A stretch of DNA of 64,000 bases from Flavobacterium cupriresistens (GCF_020911925.1 NZ_CP087134.1:5270001-5334000); one strand, 5' to 3'. Shown: positions 20,312 to 30,654, counted from the first letter of the stretch. A program made the numbers and translations. Notes: a model not told the origin generated them from the sequence alone.

Positions 20312-20944
20312 ATGGAAATAGTGATTGTTATATGTCTGCTGATTGTAATTGTCCTTTTATCAAAGGACAAGATTGTCATAAAAAAGGTGGTTTCAAAACA
20401 AGAGCAGCCTCCATTCGTAAATCTTAATATGCCTGAAATAATGGGCATTCCCAAACCAAAGAAAAGACTTTCAATGCCAAGTATTGCCTCCAATAGCCAA
20501 AACGAAGAGTCGATAAAGAAGATTGATAATTTTGAATCAGAAATTGAAGAAAACGATTTTGATATAGAAATTCCGCAGGAAGAACTAGATGAAGTTTTCA
20601 GAAATATGCCTGATTTTGAGGAAGAGGAAGAAGAATGGAACAGGTATGGAATATCCGGTGGGAATTACGGTTTTGCTCAAGGGGTTACCTTTGAAGAGCT
20701 AAGCTCCGTGGGGATGCTGCTACAAAAAGAAAAATTGGAGCAATCTCAAAAGGAAACAACGGTCGCTATTGTTCAGAAAATACAGGGAACCGAATTATTC
20801 AGTCTGTTGGAAAATTCCATGGAAAGTGCCTCCCGTAAAATAGCTGAGCTATTGGACGGGAGTCTTTCTACTGAAACAGATGCTGGTTCTTCCACTTTGC
20901 GGAAAAATGATTTGGAGGAGTTTGATATTGGTGAGTTTATGTGA
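20312..20944 (+). CDS. traD: Conjugal transfer protein TraD
   Basis: The 210-residue protein has one N-terminal membrane segment (IVIVICLLIVIVLL), an acidic central region (DFEEEEEEW), and the C-terminal TraD-type block GVTFEELSSVG...IQGTELFSLLE. Its role is unknown; in CTnDOT-like operons it lies between traB/traC and traE. No traC-like gene is seen between traB and this gene. Here the tra operon is interrupted after it by a large gene on the opposite strand, whose stop is 16 bases away. Confidence 0.8.
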   Translation: MEIVIVICLLIVIVLLSKDKIVIKKVVSKQEQPPFVNLNMPEIMGIPKPKKRLSMPSIASNSQNEESIKKIDNFESEIEENDFDIEIPQEELDEVFRNMPDFEEEEEEWNRYGISGGNYGFAQGVTFEELSSVGMLLQKEKLEQSQKETTVAIVQKIQGTELFSLLENSMESASRKIAELLDGSLSTETDAGSSTLRKNDLEEFDIGEFM

Positions 20945-20960
20945 AAACTGCTGGAGCAAA

Positions 20961-23900
20961 CTATACGTTTATTTCTTTAAACCTAATTTCGAAGTTTCTG
21001 TAAATAGCAGAGAATTTACTATTTGAGAAAAAATCCTCTCCATCGGCAAGTATAAAGAGATTTCCTAAATCTCTGATTCTCCTTTGAGAGTTATCCATTA
21101 TTTGGGTTACCAAAATGAGCTTATAAAAGTTCCCTTCCTTATGGGCCTTTTCGATCTCATTTTTTGTAATCTCAAATGTATCATAAATGTCACCTTTACC
21201 TTTTACTTCAACGAAATATTTGTTGCCTTCACTGTCTAAATATTCAATATCATAACCTAGACCATCTTGCCCCTCTGGATTATAACCTGAATGTGTTCGG
21301 TAAATCTTACTTGCGTATTTTGAAACCCAAGTAACTTCATCATACATAGTTTTTAGCTTTTCAAAAACAACCATTTCTGCAATTAAACCTAACCGCTTTT
21401 TGAATTGATCATTTGCACCTCCATCAAATCTCCTCCCATTTCCTGCTGAACTATTTCCATTTCCAGAGGTAACATCAACGTTTTGAGTTGAAACTTCCTC
21501 TATCTCTGTATCAGTTTGGTTACTGAATTCATTTAGAAAATCTTCTAATTCTGATTCACTATCTACTGTATTATTTCCTTTTTTCAAAGTGGACAACCAA
21601 TCTTTAAAACTATTTCTCAATGAATCTACCTCATTGAAATACAATAAACTTCTCACTTTGTTATCAGCCAGAAAAGTATCAAGGTTTTCATCTGTAAAGT
21701 CCACGGAAGCCAATTTATTTTCTAATAGTTTACGGTTCATTGAGTAAATCACAATAGGGTCAAAATGATTAAAATCATTATTTAAATCACTTAGTTTAAT
21801 TTCCAGAAAAGGAAATTCACTCAATAGCGATTCTAAAAAGAATTGCTCAACATCAAGTTCAAGTGTATTTAAAGGAATCAAAAATTTAAAATTTATTTTA
21901 AAATTATCGAGGTGGTTTTGGTAAAGGCATTTTTCCTCCTTAATTTGTTTACTAAGATGGTCATGTAATAAAGCATTAAAGCCTCTCTCAAATTTATTTT
22001 TTATTTTCAACAATCTGTTCTGGTATGTATTTCTAAAATCAATCTTTGGAAAAATGAATTTATTGACATCATCTAAAGTAATTGAAAGCAAGCCTAGAAA
22101 ATTTGTAAGGACACGAATGTTTGAACTTTTACTAGTCTCGGTAAAAACAAATTTATTTTCAATTTCCTGAATAATTGCCAATTCAATTTCAAGTATAGCA
22201 GATAATTTTTTTAAATTTATTTGGTTTTCGATGAACAAATTTTCTCTGGTCTGTATTTTTTTTGCTGATAGAATAGCTTCCCAGAATTTCTGGTTTGGTG
22301 TAAAAATAAAATCATTCAACTTATCACGGATTTCATTAATCCGTTCTTCCGTTATATCATAACTCTTAAGGTAATCGTGCTTGTTATTAGTATTTAAAAA
22401 ATTAAGTAAATTAGCAGTGAAATTGCGCAAGTCACGATCTAAAATGTTGATGAAAAATTCATTTACTGCTTCAGCAATCTGTTTGTTTTGATTCATTGAA
22501 CTATGACGAGGTCCCAAATGAATATTGAAATCAGAATCGATAAAATGACTTACTGGGATTAGCATTTTTGGCGAATTGCCAACAGAAATTTCAACTTCTA
22601 AATTTTCCTTTTCGAGCACTCTAACGGCTTTAATTTTACCAAAATGTTTACTAATCGCATCGCCAAGGTGTGATTCTAGCAATGCGACAAATTCAGGTAG
22701 CAATCCATAAAAAGATACTAAAGTGTGTGTTCTAACAATTTCTGTATCAACAATTTCTTTTTCAATAGACCTTGAAAATCTTTTTCCGATTTTTCCGGCA
22801 ATCTTCCCAAAGGTATTTTTATCTCTGTTAGTGAAATGTGGCTGAACTTCTTTTTTAATTCCAATCGGAAGCAAATCATAACCCGGTTTGTCATCGATGT
22901 AAAATATTTGATGTGCAACACTCCAGCGTGGTGTTTTTGTTGTTTCATCAATACTTAGAAAGTTTATTTCTTCTAATTGATCAATAGTGTCTTCTATTAC
23001 AGGATTTGTATCGTAGAAATCAACAAGCTTACCAAGAATACGATTATAGAAATTTATAAAATCTTTTCCATCTGGAATCACTGTTTTATACCTTACGAAA
23101 ATATTATTTAGAAGTTTTTTAAAATTATCAATTGAATTACCATTGAGATGAACTAATTCTATTTCCCTAATAAAGTCTTTTCCTAAACCATAATCCATTG
23201 GTAATAGCCTTAAAAAATTTCTTACTACCTGATTGTGTGCTTGGCTGAAATCAAAATGATTTATACCAACAACTTCATTGACTGAATATCTCTCATCTTC
23301 TCCCTGAAAACATATCCATTTTTCATTTGAGAGAACTTCCACGAATTGGCTAAATTTTACTGATGTTTCTTTATTTACACTTCTCCAATTACTAGTATTA
23401 CTGGAATACAGTAATTTTGGAAGTAAATCATTTTGAATAAAGGACTGATATGTAATCCAATTATTTATAATCATGCTCGTAAACCAAGTGTTGTAATAAA
23501 CTGGCATATCTAAAACACGATCATTAAAAACGTAAAAAGGTCGTGCTGAAAGACCAGAAAAATTTTGTATTTTACGATCTCTTTTTTCCTTAGTTTTAAT
23601 CACTATGTTTTTTGTTATTACATAGATGGCGGGAATCTGCCACACACCAAACTTCTTTAAAAATTCAGTAGTAAGATTTATTTCATTTTGTTTACTTTTC
23701 CATACTAAAACAGAGTCATCAACAAAATTCCCATCAGGATAAAGCTGTTTCAGGTTTTCACTTTCAAAATATATGGGATTGGTAAGTGGAGATAGCCATT
23801 TTCCACTACCTTTTACAGGTAGAATAATCTTTTCCCTAATTTCTAAGTCTGATTTTGCATCTAGGTCGTTGATATTATAAAGTGCATTCAGTAAATCAAT

Positions 23901-25613
23901 ATTTGGGACAGAGCTCTTGTTAAACAGTTTTAGCAGGCGTCTTACAAGTTCATAAGTATTAAACTCAGTGATACCAGTACGGCTTTTTCCTTCTCTAAAA
24001 TCACTTATGACTATATCCTTATGTATAAAGTGGATTTGTTTTTGAATACTATTTGCCAATTCGATTGGTCTTTGCTTACTCCCTTTTCCTCTATAAAAAA
24101 CGTCTTCTTCGCTAGAAACCAACTGCCAATTGTTAGTAAGTAAAACTTTTTTTCCTGTCAGGTCTAACCCTTGGTGCTTGCTTACGTAATTGTAAAGATT
24201 TTGAAAGAACTTTACTTTCTTTTGCTTTAACTGCCGCTTGCATTCACTTTCAATTTGGTTGGCGATATCATCATAATGTAAATAAGTGATTTCAAATTCA
24301 TCGCATAGCCAATCTTTTACTTCCTTGTCATCTGTATAGATCAACGTTTTATCTCCTAAATTCCCATCGGGGAAAAGCCCTTTGTCGAACCCATCTGCAA
24401 CCATTATTTCTGATGGACGAAAATATCTTTTTGTTCGGCTATCATAAATAAATTTTTGTGTTTTCAGTTCAGCTACCACGCTGTCGTACAATATTTCTAA
24501 TTTTGCGTCATTGTTCCTTTTGAAACAAAGTACTCTATTGGTATTAATTTTAGTAGATTTGAGTTTGGTAAGCATTTCATTTCCAATATATTTACCAATT
24601 GAAAAAAGCAGAAAGTCATTTAATTTTGATTCTCTTAAAGCTTTCCTTTCAGGGTTTACAATAAAATAGCTGTGAATAATAAAGCGAAAACCCGAAGTTA
24701 TTTGCAAAGGATAAAAAAGGTACAGTTTTGCTTCTCCTATTGGTTCTATTTGTCCATTTTCTCCCTGCTTCAAAACAATACTTACATCAACAAAGGCACT
24801 ATTGCTGAATATTTCTTTTTCTTTTCCCTCTAAAGACTGAATGACTTCCTGGGAAATTTCAATTTTATCAACTGGAGAATAGTATTTGTAATTGGTTATA
24901 GTGCTGTCATTCTGATGAACTTCAATCAGATTCTTTTTAGAGTTTTTATTAATTGAAAAACTTATAACATCCGTGTCAAACTCAAATTTTAATTTTTGGA
25001 TATTACCTAGAAGAATTAATTGCTCAGCTTGAATTTTGGAAAAATCCGTAATGATTTTTTCTTCTGTAATCCCTTTTTTAAGAGGCATTGCTATTTTTGT
25101 AACAACGCCACTCTTAATTTCTACTTCGGAAAGCTTTTCATTATCAAAATGAGGAAAATAGAAAAGAGGAACATCTTCAAATTCCAATACTTCGTTTGTG
25201 TATTTTTTAATTGTGGTGCTTCTGTCGAAATAAACCGCACCGTGCTCAGTAATTATCTTGGGATTTTCAGTTACTTCCTTTATTGATTTAAATCCTATTC
25301 CTTTAAAACCTATATAATCTTGACTGTGCTTGGTACTTTTTCCTATTCTTGTGATTCCTTCAATTCCCTTTTGACTGAATCCAGCACCTGTATTTGATAT
25401 GTAAAGTGTTTTATTAAGAATTGTGATAAAAATTTCTCCATCTATATTCAATTCCCTATTGGCGTCTCTTACATTTTGGATCAACTCAAAAAAATATCTT
25501 CCCTCATATGCCTGCTGTAAGTACTTTTCTGCTTGAGCAATATCACTTAATCCAGCAACTGGAGTATTATTTCTCTCGATAAATAATGTATCTAATATTC
25601 CTTTAAGGTTCAT
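20961..25613 (-). CDS. Sacsin-like GHKL ATPase with C-terminal DUF3883 nuclease-like domain
   Basis: This 1550-residue protein starts with a Hsp90/GHKL-type ATPase domain: N-box ELIQNVRDAN (Asn47, Asp50), SNTGAGF (74-79) and GFKGIGFKS (102-110). In the second motif Asn74 stands where many GHKL proteins have Asp. The C-terminal region (about 1400-1545) has a DUF3883-like PD-(D/E)XK pattern: Asp1455 in GYDIEY, Glu1469 and Lys1471 in FVEVKG. The long middle has no recognisable motif. Such ATPase-nuclease-like proteins occur in phage-defence islands. It is strikingly more AT-rich than the tra genes and splits traD from traE on the opposite strand, so it is probably acquired cargo. Its function is unproven. 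Confidence 0.8.
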   Translation of the reverse strand: MNLKGILDTLFIERNNTPVAGLSDIAQAEKYLQQAYEGRYFFELIQNVRDANRELNIDGEIFITILNKTLYISNTGAGFSQKGIEGITRIGKSTKHSQDYIGFKGIGFKSIKEVTENPKIITEHGAVYFDRSTTIKKYTNEVLEFEDVPLFYFPHFDNEKLSEVEIKSGVVTKIAMPLKKGITEEKIITDFSKIQAEQLILLGNIQKLKFEFDTDVISFSINKNSKKNLIEVHQNDSTITNYKYYSPVDKIEISQEVIQSLEGKEKEIFSNSAFVDVSIVLKQGENGQIEPIGEAKLYLFYPLQITSGFRFIIHSYFIVNPERKALRESKLNDFLLFSIGKYIGNEMLTKLKSTKINTNRVLCFKRNNDAKLEILYDSVVAELKTQKFIYDSRTKRYFRPSEIMVADGFDKGLFPDGNLGDKTLIYTDDKEVKDWLCDEFEITYLHYDDIANQIESECKRQLKQKKVKFFQNLYNYVSKHQGLDLTGKKVLLTNNWQLVSSEEDVFYRGKGSKQRPIELANSIQKQIHFIHKDIVISDFREGKSRTGITEFNTYELVRRLLKLFNKSSVPNIDLLNALYNINDLDAKSDLEIREKIILPVKGSGKWLSPLTNPIYFESENLKQLYPDGNFVDDSVLVWKSKQNEINLTTEFLKKFGVWQIPAIYVITKNIVIKTKEKRDRKIQNFSGLSARPFYVFNDRVLDMPVYYNTWFTSMIINNWITYQSFIQNDLLPKLLYSSNTSNWRSVNKETSVKFSQFVEVLSNEKWICFQGEDERYSVNEVVGINHFDFSQAHNQVVRNFLRLLPMDYGLGKDFIREIELVHLNGNSIDNFKKLLNNIFVRYKTVIPDGKDFINFYNRILGKLVDFYDTNPVIEDTIDQLEEINFLSIDETTKTPRWSVAHQIFYIDDKPGYDLLPIGIKKEVQPHFTNRDKNTFGKIAGKIGKRFSRSIEKEIVDTEIVRTHTLVSFYGLLPEFVALLESHLGDAISKHFGKIKAVRVLEKENLEVEISVGNSPKMLIPVSHFIDSDFNIHLGPRHSSMNQNKQIAEAVNEFFINILDRDLRNFTANLLNFLNTNNKHDYLKSYDITEERINEIRDKLNDFIFTPNQKFWEAILSAKKIQTRENLFIENQINLKKLSAILEIELAIIQEIENKFVFTETSKSSNIRVLTNFLGLLSITLDDVNKFIFPKIDFRNTYQNRLLKIKNKFERGFNALLHDHLSKQIKEEKCLYQNHLDNFKINFKFLIPLNTLELDVEQFFLESLLSEFPFLEIKLSDLNNDFNHFDPIVIYSMNRKLLENKLASVDFTDENLDTFLADNKVRSLLYFNEVDSLRNSFKDWLSTLKKGNNTVDSESELEDFLNEFSNQTDTEIEEVSTQNVDVTSGNGNSSAGNGRRFDGGANDQFKKRLGLIAEMVVFEKLKTMYDEVTWVSKYASKIYRTHSGYNPEGQDGLGYDIEYLDSEGNKYFVEVKGKGDIYDTFEITKNEIEKAHKEGNFYKLILVTQIMDNSQRRIRDLGNLFILADGEDFFSNSKFSAIYRNFEIRFKEINV

Positions 25614-25774
25614 TCAAATTTGTATTTATGGATTACTTAAATGCGGGAGAAATTGAATGAAGTAATTTCATTGAATCGCCTGTTACAAACTTAAGCAAAA
25701 ACTTGATTAAGTGCCTCTCTTAGCCAAATAACTCCTCTCAAAGACATGTCATTATTACGTCTTCTGTTCTCCAA

Positions 25775-25782
25775 TAGATTTG
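25775..25782 (+). promoter_or_regulatory. Possible -7 promoter box for traE operon
   Basis: TAGATTTG matches the Bacteroidota -7 consensus TAnnTTTG and lies 51 bases before the traE start. No good -33 TTTG is present at the usual spacing. A promoter here would make sense because the GHKL gene separates traE from the upstream tra genes. Confidence 0.35.
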
Positions 25783-25833
25783 CTTAAAACCTGAACAAAG
25801 CAGGAAAAAGTAATAATCTAATTCATTCAAATC

Positions 25834-26139
25834 ATGGAGAAACTAACAAAAAAAAGAGGACTGTCGGGCCTTTTGTTGCTGTCAGCTTGTGTGGCTTTTG
25901 CTCAGGGCAACGGCACTGCGGGTATCAATGAAGCGACCCAGATGGTCACATCCTATTTCGATCCCGCCACACAACTTATTTATGCGATCGGAGCCGTAGT
26001 AGGACTAATCGGCGGCGTTAAAGTTTATAACAAATTCAGCAGCGGAGATCCCGATACCAGTAAGACAGCAGCAAGCTGGTTTGGTGCATGTATCTTCCTG
26101 ATTGTAGCGGCTACCATTTTGCGTTCCTTCTTCCTTTAA
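25834..26139 (+). CDS. traE: DUF4134 conjugal transfer protein TraE
   Basis: This 101-residue protein has a signal-like first helix (LSGLLLLSACVAFAQ) and two further membrane helices separated by a short GGVKVYNKFSSGDPDTSKTA loop, as in the TraE/VirB2-like DUF4134 family. It is likely a small pore or pilin-like component of the mating apparatus. TraF starts ten bases later. Confidence 0.93.
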   Translation: MEKLTKKRGLSGLLLLSACVAFAQGNGTAGINEATQMVTSYFDPATQLIYAIGAVVGLIGGVKVYNKFSSGDPDTSKTAASWFGACIFLIVAATILRSFFL

Positions 26140-26149
26140 AAATTGATAT

Positions 26150-26482
26150 ATGAACAATTACAATATCAATAAAGGTATCGGAAGAACAGTAGAATTTAAA
26201 GGACTCAAGGCGCAATATCTGTTCATCTTCGCTGGCGGATTACTCGGAACTCTTATTCTGGTCATGATACTTTACATGGCCGGGGTCAATTCCTATATCT
26301 GTCTGTTTCTCGGGACTGGTGGGGCTTCGCTGATTGTATGGCAGACCTTCTCCCTGAACAGAAGGTATGGAGAACACGGACTAATGAAAGTGAGTGCAAG
26401 AAAAAGGCATCCCCATTACATCATCTGTCGCAAGCCTGTACACCGCTACCTGAAGTTCACCAATAAATCCAGTGCCGTATGA
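26150..26482 (+). CDS. traF: DUF4133 conjugal transfer protein TraF
   Basis: The 110-residue protein has two hydrophobic helices (LFIFAGGLLGTLILVMILYM and ICLFLGTGGASLIVW), and the N-terminal block INKGIGRTVEFKGLKAQY typical of DUF4133. It is a VirB3-like inner membrane part of the conjugation pore. It overlaps traG by four bases, indicating translational coupling with the ATPase. Confidence 0.93.
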   Translation: MNNYNINKGIGRTVEFKGLKAQYLFIFAGGLLGTLILVMILYMAGVNSYICLFLGTGGASLIVWQTFSLNRRYGEHGLMKVSARKRHPHYIICRKPVHRYLKFTNKSSAV

Positions 26483-28983
26483 GAAATGCAGCAAAAGCCA
26501 CAACACTGGAAAGTAAGTTCCCACTACTGGCTGTTGAGAATAATTGTATCCTGTCAAAAGACGCAGACATTACTGCATGCTTTCAGGTGCATTTGCCAGA
26601 ACTGTTCACGGTAGCTTCTGCCGAATACGTAGCCATTCATTCCGCCTGGCACAAAGCGATCAAGACCCTGCCTGATTTTACGGTGGTACACAAACAAGAT
26701 TGGTACATTAAAGAGAGCTATGCACCTGATATGGAAGAAGACGACCAGAGTTTTTTGGCCAAGTCCTACCAGCGTCACTTCAATGAGCGTCCGTTTCTGA
26801 ACCATTACTGCTATCTGTTCCTGACCAAAACTACCAAAGAAAGAATGCGGATGCAGAGCAATTTCTCATCGCTATGCAAAGGATCTTTGATACCAAAGGA
26901 AATCAGAGATAAGGAAGCGATCCATCGCTTTATGGAAGCTGTTGCTCAGTTTGAGCGTATCATCAACGATTGCGGATTTGTTAAACTGCAGCGCCTGAGC
27001 GAAGAAGATATTATTGGTGTGGAAGGAAAGCAGGGATTACTGGAACAGTACCTCACTTTGTCGCGAGAAGCCGGAACACCAATGCAGGACATCGCACTCG
27101 GAGGTGAAGAAGTCCGCATTGGAAATAAAAGGCTGTGCCTGCACACCTTGTCCGATACAGATGATTTGCCTGGAACGGTGTCGGCAGATACCCGTTACGA
27201 AAAACTGTCAACCGACCGCAGCGATTGCCGTTTGTCGTTTGCTGCCCCTGTGGGATTACTGCTCAGCTGCAATCATATTTACAACCAATACCTGTTTTTA
27301 GATAACAGCGATGAGAGCCTGCAAAAGTTTGAAAAGTCCGCACGAAACATGCATTCACTGGCTCGTTACAGCCGTGCCAATCAGATCAACAAGGAATGGA
27401 TTGAGCGCTACCTGAACGAAGCACATTCTTTTGGATTGTCGTCCATCAGGGCGCACTTTAATATCATGGCGTGGTCAGACAATGCTGGCGAACTCAAACA
27501 GATAAAGAATGACAGCGGCAGCGCACTCGCTCTGATGGAATGCAAACCGCGCCACAACACTACCGATGTTGCCACATTGTATTGGGCGGGAATGCCTGGG
27601 AATGCAGCTGATTTTCCAAGTGAGGAAAGCTTTTACACGTTTATCGAACCGGCATTATGCTTCTTCACCGAAGAAACCAACTATCATAATTCAACGTCGC
27701 CGTTTGGCATCAAGATGGCAGACAGGCTCACCGGCAAACCCATCCATCTGGACATTTCAGATCTGCCCATGAAACGTGGTATCATCACCAACCGGAACAA
27801 GTTTATACTTGGTCCTTCAGGAAGTGGTAAATCTTTTTTTACCAACCACATGGTAAGACAATATTATGAGCAGGGCGCACATGTCCTGCTCGTAGATACC
27901 GGTAACTCGTATCAAGGATTGTGCGAACTAATTAAAGGCAAGACTAAAGGAGAAGACGGGGTCTATTTCACTTATACCGAAGACAATCCCATTGCCTTTA
28001 ACCCTTTCTATACCGATGATGGAGTATTCGACATTGAAAAAAGAGAAAGTGTCAAGACCCTGATATTAACCTTGTGGAAACGTGATGATGAACCACCAGC
28101 CCGTTCAGAAGAGGTGGCGTTGTCCAACGCAGTAAGCGGTTATATCGAGTGTATCAAACAAAGTGACGTGTATCCTTCTTTCAATGGCTTTTATGAATAC
28201 GTTCGGGGCGATTATCGCAAGGTGCTGGAAGAAAAACAGGTACGGGAAAAAGACTTTGACATTGCCAATTTTCTTAATGTACTCGAACCATATTACAAAG
28301 GTGGCGAGTATGATTACCTGCTTAATTCCGACAAACAGTTAGACCTGCTTTCCAAACGCTTTATCGTGTTTGAGATCGATGCCATCAAGGATCATAAAAT
28401 CCTCTTCCCGATCGTGACCATCATCATTATGGAGGTATTCATTAACAAGATGAGAAGATTGAAAGGTATACGCAAACTCATCCTAATTGAAGAAGCCTGG
28501 AAAGCCATTGCCAAAGAAGGTATGGCAGAATACATTAAGTACCTTTTTAAGACTGTCCGCAAATTCTTTGGAGAAGCGATTGTAGTAACGCAGGAAGTAG
28601 ATGATATCATCCAGTCGCCAATTGTCAAAGAAAGTATCATCAATAATTCCGACTGTAAAATCCTGCTCGACCAGCGCAAGTACATGAACAAGTTCGATGA
28701 TATCCAGGCAATGCTCGGATTGACTGATAAAGAAAAGGCGCAGGTACTTTCCATTAACATGAACAATGATCCCTCACGGCTTTACAAGGAAGTGTGGATT
28801 GGTTTGGGCGGTACGCACTCTGCGGTATATGCCACAGAAGTCAGTCTCGAAGAATATCTCGCCTATACCACCGAAGAAACTGAAAAAATGGAAGTGATGC
28901 AACTCGCATCGGAATTAGATGGCAATGTGGAATTAGCCATCAAGCACATCGCAATGCAAAGGCGGGAAAAAATAAATCAGTAA
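26479..28983 (+). CDS. traG: Conjugation ATPase TraG (VirB4 family)
   Basis: This 834-residue protein powers the type IV secretion channel. Walker A GPSGSGKS lies at 445-452 and the Walker B-like LILIEEAW at 667-674, followed by the VTQEVDDI block of VirB4 ATPases. The N-terminal half matches the TraG-specific region. The length is as expected for the family. It is the central gene of traE-traQ, with traI 27 bases downstream. Confidence 0.95.
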   Translation: MRNAAKATTLESKFPLLAVENNCILSKDADITACFQVHLPELFTVASAEYVAIHSAWHKAIKTLPDFTVVHKQDWYIKESYAPDMEEDDQSFLAKSYQRHFNERPFLNHYCYLFLTKTTKERMRMQSNFSSLCKGSLIPKEIRDKEAIHRFMEAVAQFERIINDCGFVKLQRLSEEDIIGVEGKQGLLEQYLTLSREAGTPMQDIALGGEEVRIGNKRLCLHTLSDTDDLPGTVSADTRYEKLSTDRSDCRLSFAAPVGLLLSCNHIYNQYLFLDNSDESLQKFEKSARNMHSLARYSRANQINKEWIERYLNEAHSFGLSSIRAHFNIMAWSDNAGELKQIKNDSGSALALMECKPRHNTTDVATLYWAGMPGNAADFPSEESFYTFIEPALCFFTEETNYHNSTSPFGIKMADRLTGKPIHLDISDLPMKRGIITNRNKFILGPSGSGKSFFTNHMVRQYYEQGAHVLLVDTGNSYQGLCELIKGKTKGEDGVYFTYTEDNPIAFNPFYTDDGVFDIEKRESVKTLILTLWKRDDEPPARSEEVALSNAVSGYIECIKQSDVYPSFNGFYEYVRGDYRKVLEEKQVREKDFDIANFLNVLEPYYKGGEYDYLLNSDKQLDLLSKRFIVFEIDAIKDHKILFPIVTIIIMEVFINKMRRLKGIRKLILIEEAWKAIAKEGMAEYIKYLFKTVRKFFGEAIVVTQEVDDIIQSPIVKESIINNSDCKILLDQRKYMNKFDDIQAMLGLTDKEKAQVLSINMNNDPSRLYKEVWIGLGGTHSAVYATEVSLEEYLAYTTEETEKMEVMQLASELDGNVELAIKHIAMQRREKINQ

Positions 28984-29010
28984 TAATTAACAATTAAAAA
29001 TTTAGAAACA

Positions 29011-29643
29011 ATGAAAAAGATTATGTATCTGGTGTGTACGGCACTCATGCTTGCCACCGCACCCTCAGTGAAAGCTCAATTTGTAGTTACCGATCCGGCA
29101 AATTTGGCTTCAGGAATTCTCAACAGTGCCAATGAAATTATACAGACTTCATCTACGGTATCCAATGTTATTAAAAATTTCAAGGAAGTGGAAAAGGTCT
29201 ATAAACAAGGCAAAGAATATTACGACAAGCTAAAGGCGGTAAGCAATTTGGTGAAAGATGCACGCAAAGTACAGCAGACTGTACTACTAGTCGGCGATGT
29301 GTCGGAAATGTATGTACAGAATTTTGGCAAGATGATGAACGACCCCAACTTTTCTGCCCAGGAATTGGCAGCTATTGCCAATGGCTATTCAGCACTCCTC
29401 AATGAGAGTACTGAACTACTGAAAGAACTTAAACAGATTGTAAGCTCATCAAGTCTTTCCCTTAATGACAAAGAGCGTATGGATATTATTGACCGTGTCT
29501 ACAAAGAAGTAAAAGAATACCACAGCCTTGTACGCTACTATACCAACAAGAATATCTCCATTAGCATTCTAAGGGCAAAGAAGCAGAACAATACCAAAAG
29601 AGTACTGGAACTCTATGGACCTTCAAACCAAAAATACTGGTAG
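29011..29643 (+). CDS. traI: DUF4141 conjugal transfer protein TraI
   Basis: This 210-residue protein has a signal peptide (MYLVCTALMLATAPSVKAQ) and a helical coiled mature region (ASGILNSANEIIQTSSTVSN, VKDARKVQQTVLLVGDVSEMY) typical of DUF4141/TraI. It resembles VirB5-like periplasmic components. The traJ start follows after three bases. Confidence 0.9.
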   Translation: MKKIMYLVCTALMLATAPSVKAQFVVTDPANLASGILNSANEIIQTSSTVSNVIKNFKEVEKVYKQGKEYYDKLKAVSNLVKDARKVQQTVLLVGDVSEMYVQNFGKMMNDPNFSAQELAAIANGYSALLNESTELLKELKQIVSSSSLSLNDKERMDIIDRVYKEVKEYHSLVRYYTNKNISISILRAKKQNNTKRVLELYGPSNQKYW

Positions 29644-29646
29644 GCT

Positions 29647-30642
29647 ATGGAATTTAATAACCTTCACGAAGTCCTGCGCTCCCTTTATGATGAGATGCTC
29701 CCACTGTCCGCCGATATGGCGGCAGTGTCCAAAGGTTTGGCTGGTCTGGGAGCCTTGTTCTATGTAGCTATTAAGGTATGGCAGGCCCTCAGCCGGGCAG
29801 AGCCTATTGATATGTACCCTTTGCTACGTCCGTTTGCATTAGGCCTTTGCATCATGTTTTTCCCGACGGTGGTACTGGGAACCATCAATGCAGTCCTAAG
29901 CCCGGTGGTTACAGGAACCCATTCCATACTCGAAGACCAAGTACTTGACCTGAACGATTTACAGGCAAAAAAAGACCAGCTGGACAGGGAGGCGATGCTT
30001 CGCGACCCTGAAACTGCCTATTTGGTATCGAACGAAGAGTTTGATAAAAAACTGGAGGAATTGGGCTGGTCGCCTACCGATGTTGGAACAATGGCAGGAA
30101 TGTATATGGACAGACAGGCTTACAAGATAGAGAAAGCAATAAAGGAATGGTTTCGCAATTTGCTAGAAATACTTTTTCAGGCGGCGGCTTTGGTCATTGA
30201 TACCATACGGACATTTTTTCTGATTGTCCTATCCATACTTGGACCGATAGCCTTTGCCATATCGGTATGGGACGGCTTTCAATCTACGCTCACACAGTGG
30301 CTCACCCGATATGTCAGCGTGTATTTATGGCTTCCAGTTGCTGACCTCTTCAGCTCAATGCTTGCCAAGATTCAATCCCTGATTATTGAGAGGGATATTG
30401 AAATGCTTGCCGATCCTACATTCATCCCCGATACTTCAAATACAGTCTATATCATCTTTATGATTATCGGCATTGTGGGATATTTCACCATTCCGACGGT
30501 GACAGGCTGGATTATTCAGGCTGGCGGGGCAGGAAACTTCACCCGTAATGTCAACCAGACAGCAATGAAATCTGGCAATATCGCCGGGGCCGGAGCCGGT
30601 TCAGCAGTTGGAAATATCGGTGGCAGGCTAGTAAACAATTAA
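29647..30642 (+). CDS. traJ: Conjugal transfer membrane protein TraJ
   Basis: The 331-residue protein has several membrane helices (about 22-40, 55-85, 175-205, 222-240, 275-297) and the SILGPIAFAISVWDGFQ block found in TraJ/VirB6-like proteins, with a Gly/Ala-rich C-terminus. It is an inner-membrane channel component. It lies tightly between traI and traK. Confidence 0.92.
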   Translation: MEFNNLHEVLRSLYDEMLPLSADMAAVSKGLAGLGALFYVAIKVWQALSRAEPIDMYPLLRPFALGLCIMFFPTVVLGTINAVLSPVVTGTHSILEDQVLDLNDLQAKKDQLDREAMLRDPETAYLVSNEEFDKKLEELGWSPTDVGTMAGMYMDRQAYKIEKAIKEWFRNLLEILFQAAALVIDTIRTFFLIVLSILGPIAFAISVWDGFQSTLTQWLTRYVSVYLWLPVADLFSSMLAKIQSLIIERDIEMLADPTFIPDTSNTVYIIFMIIGIVGYFTIPTVTGWIIQAGGAGNFTRNVNQTAMKSGNIAGAGAGSAVGNIGGRLVNN

Positions 30643-30654
30643 TCACTGAGAAAA

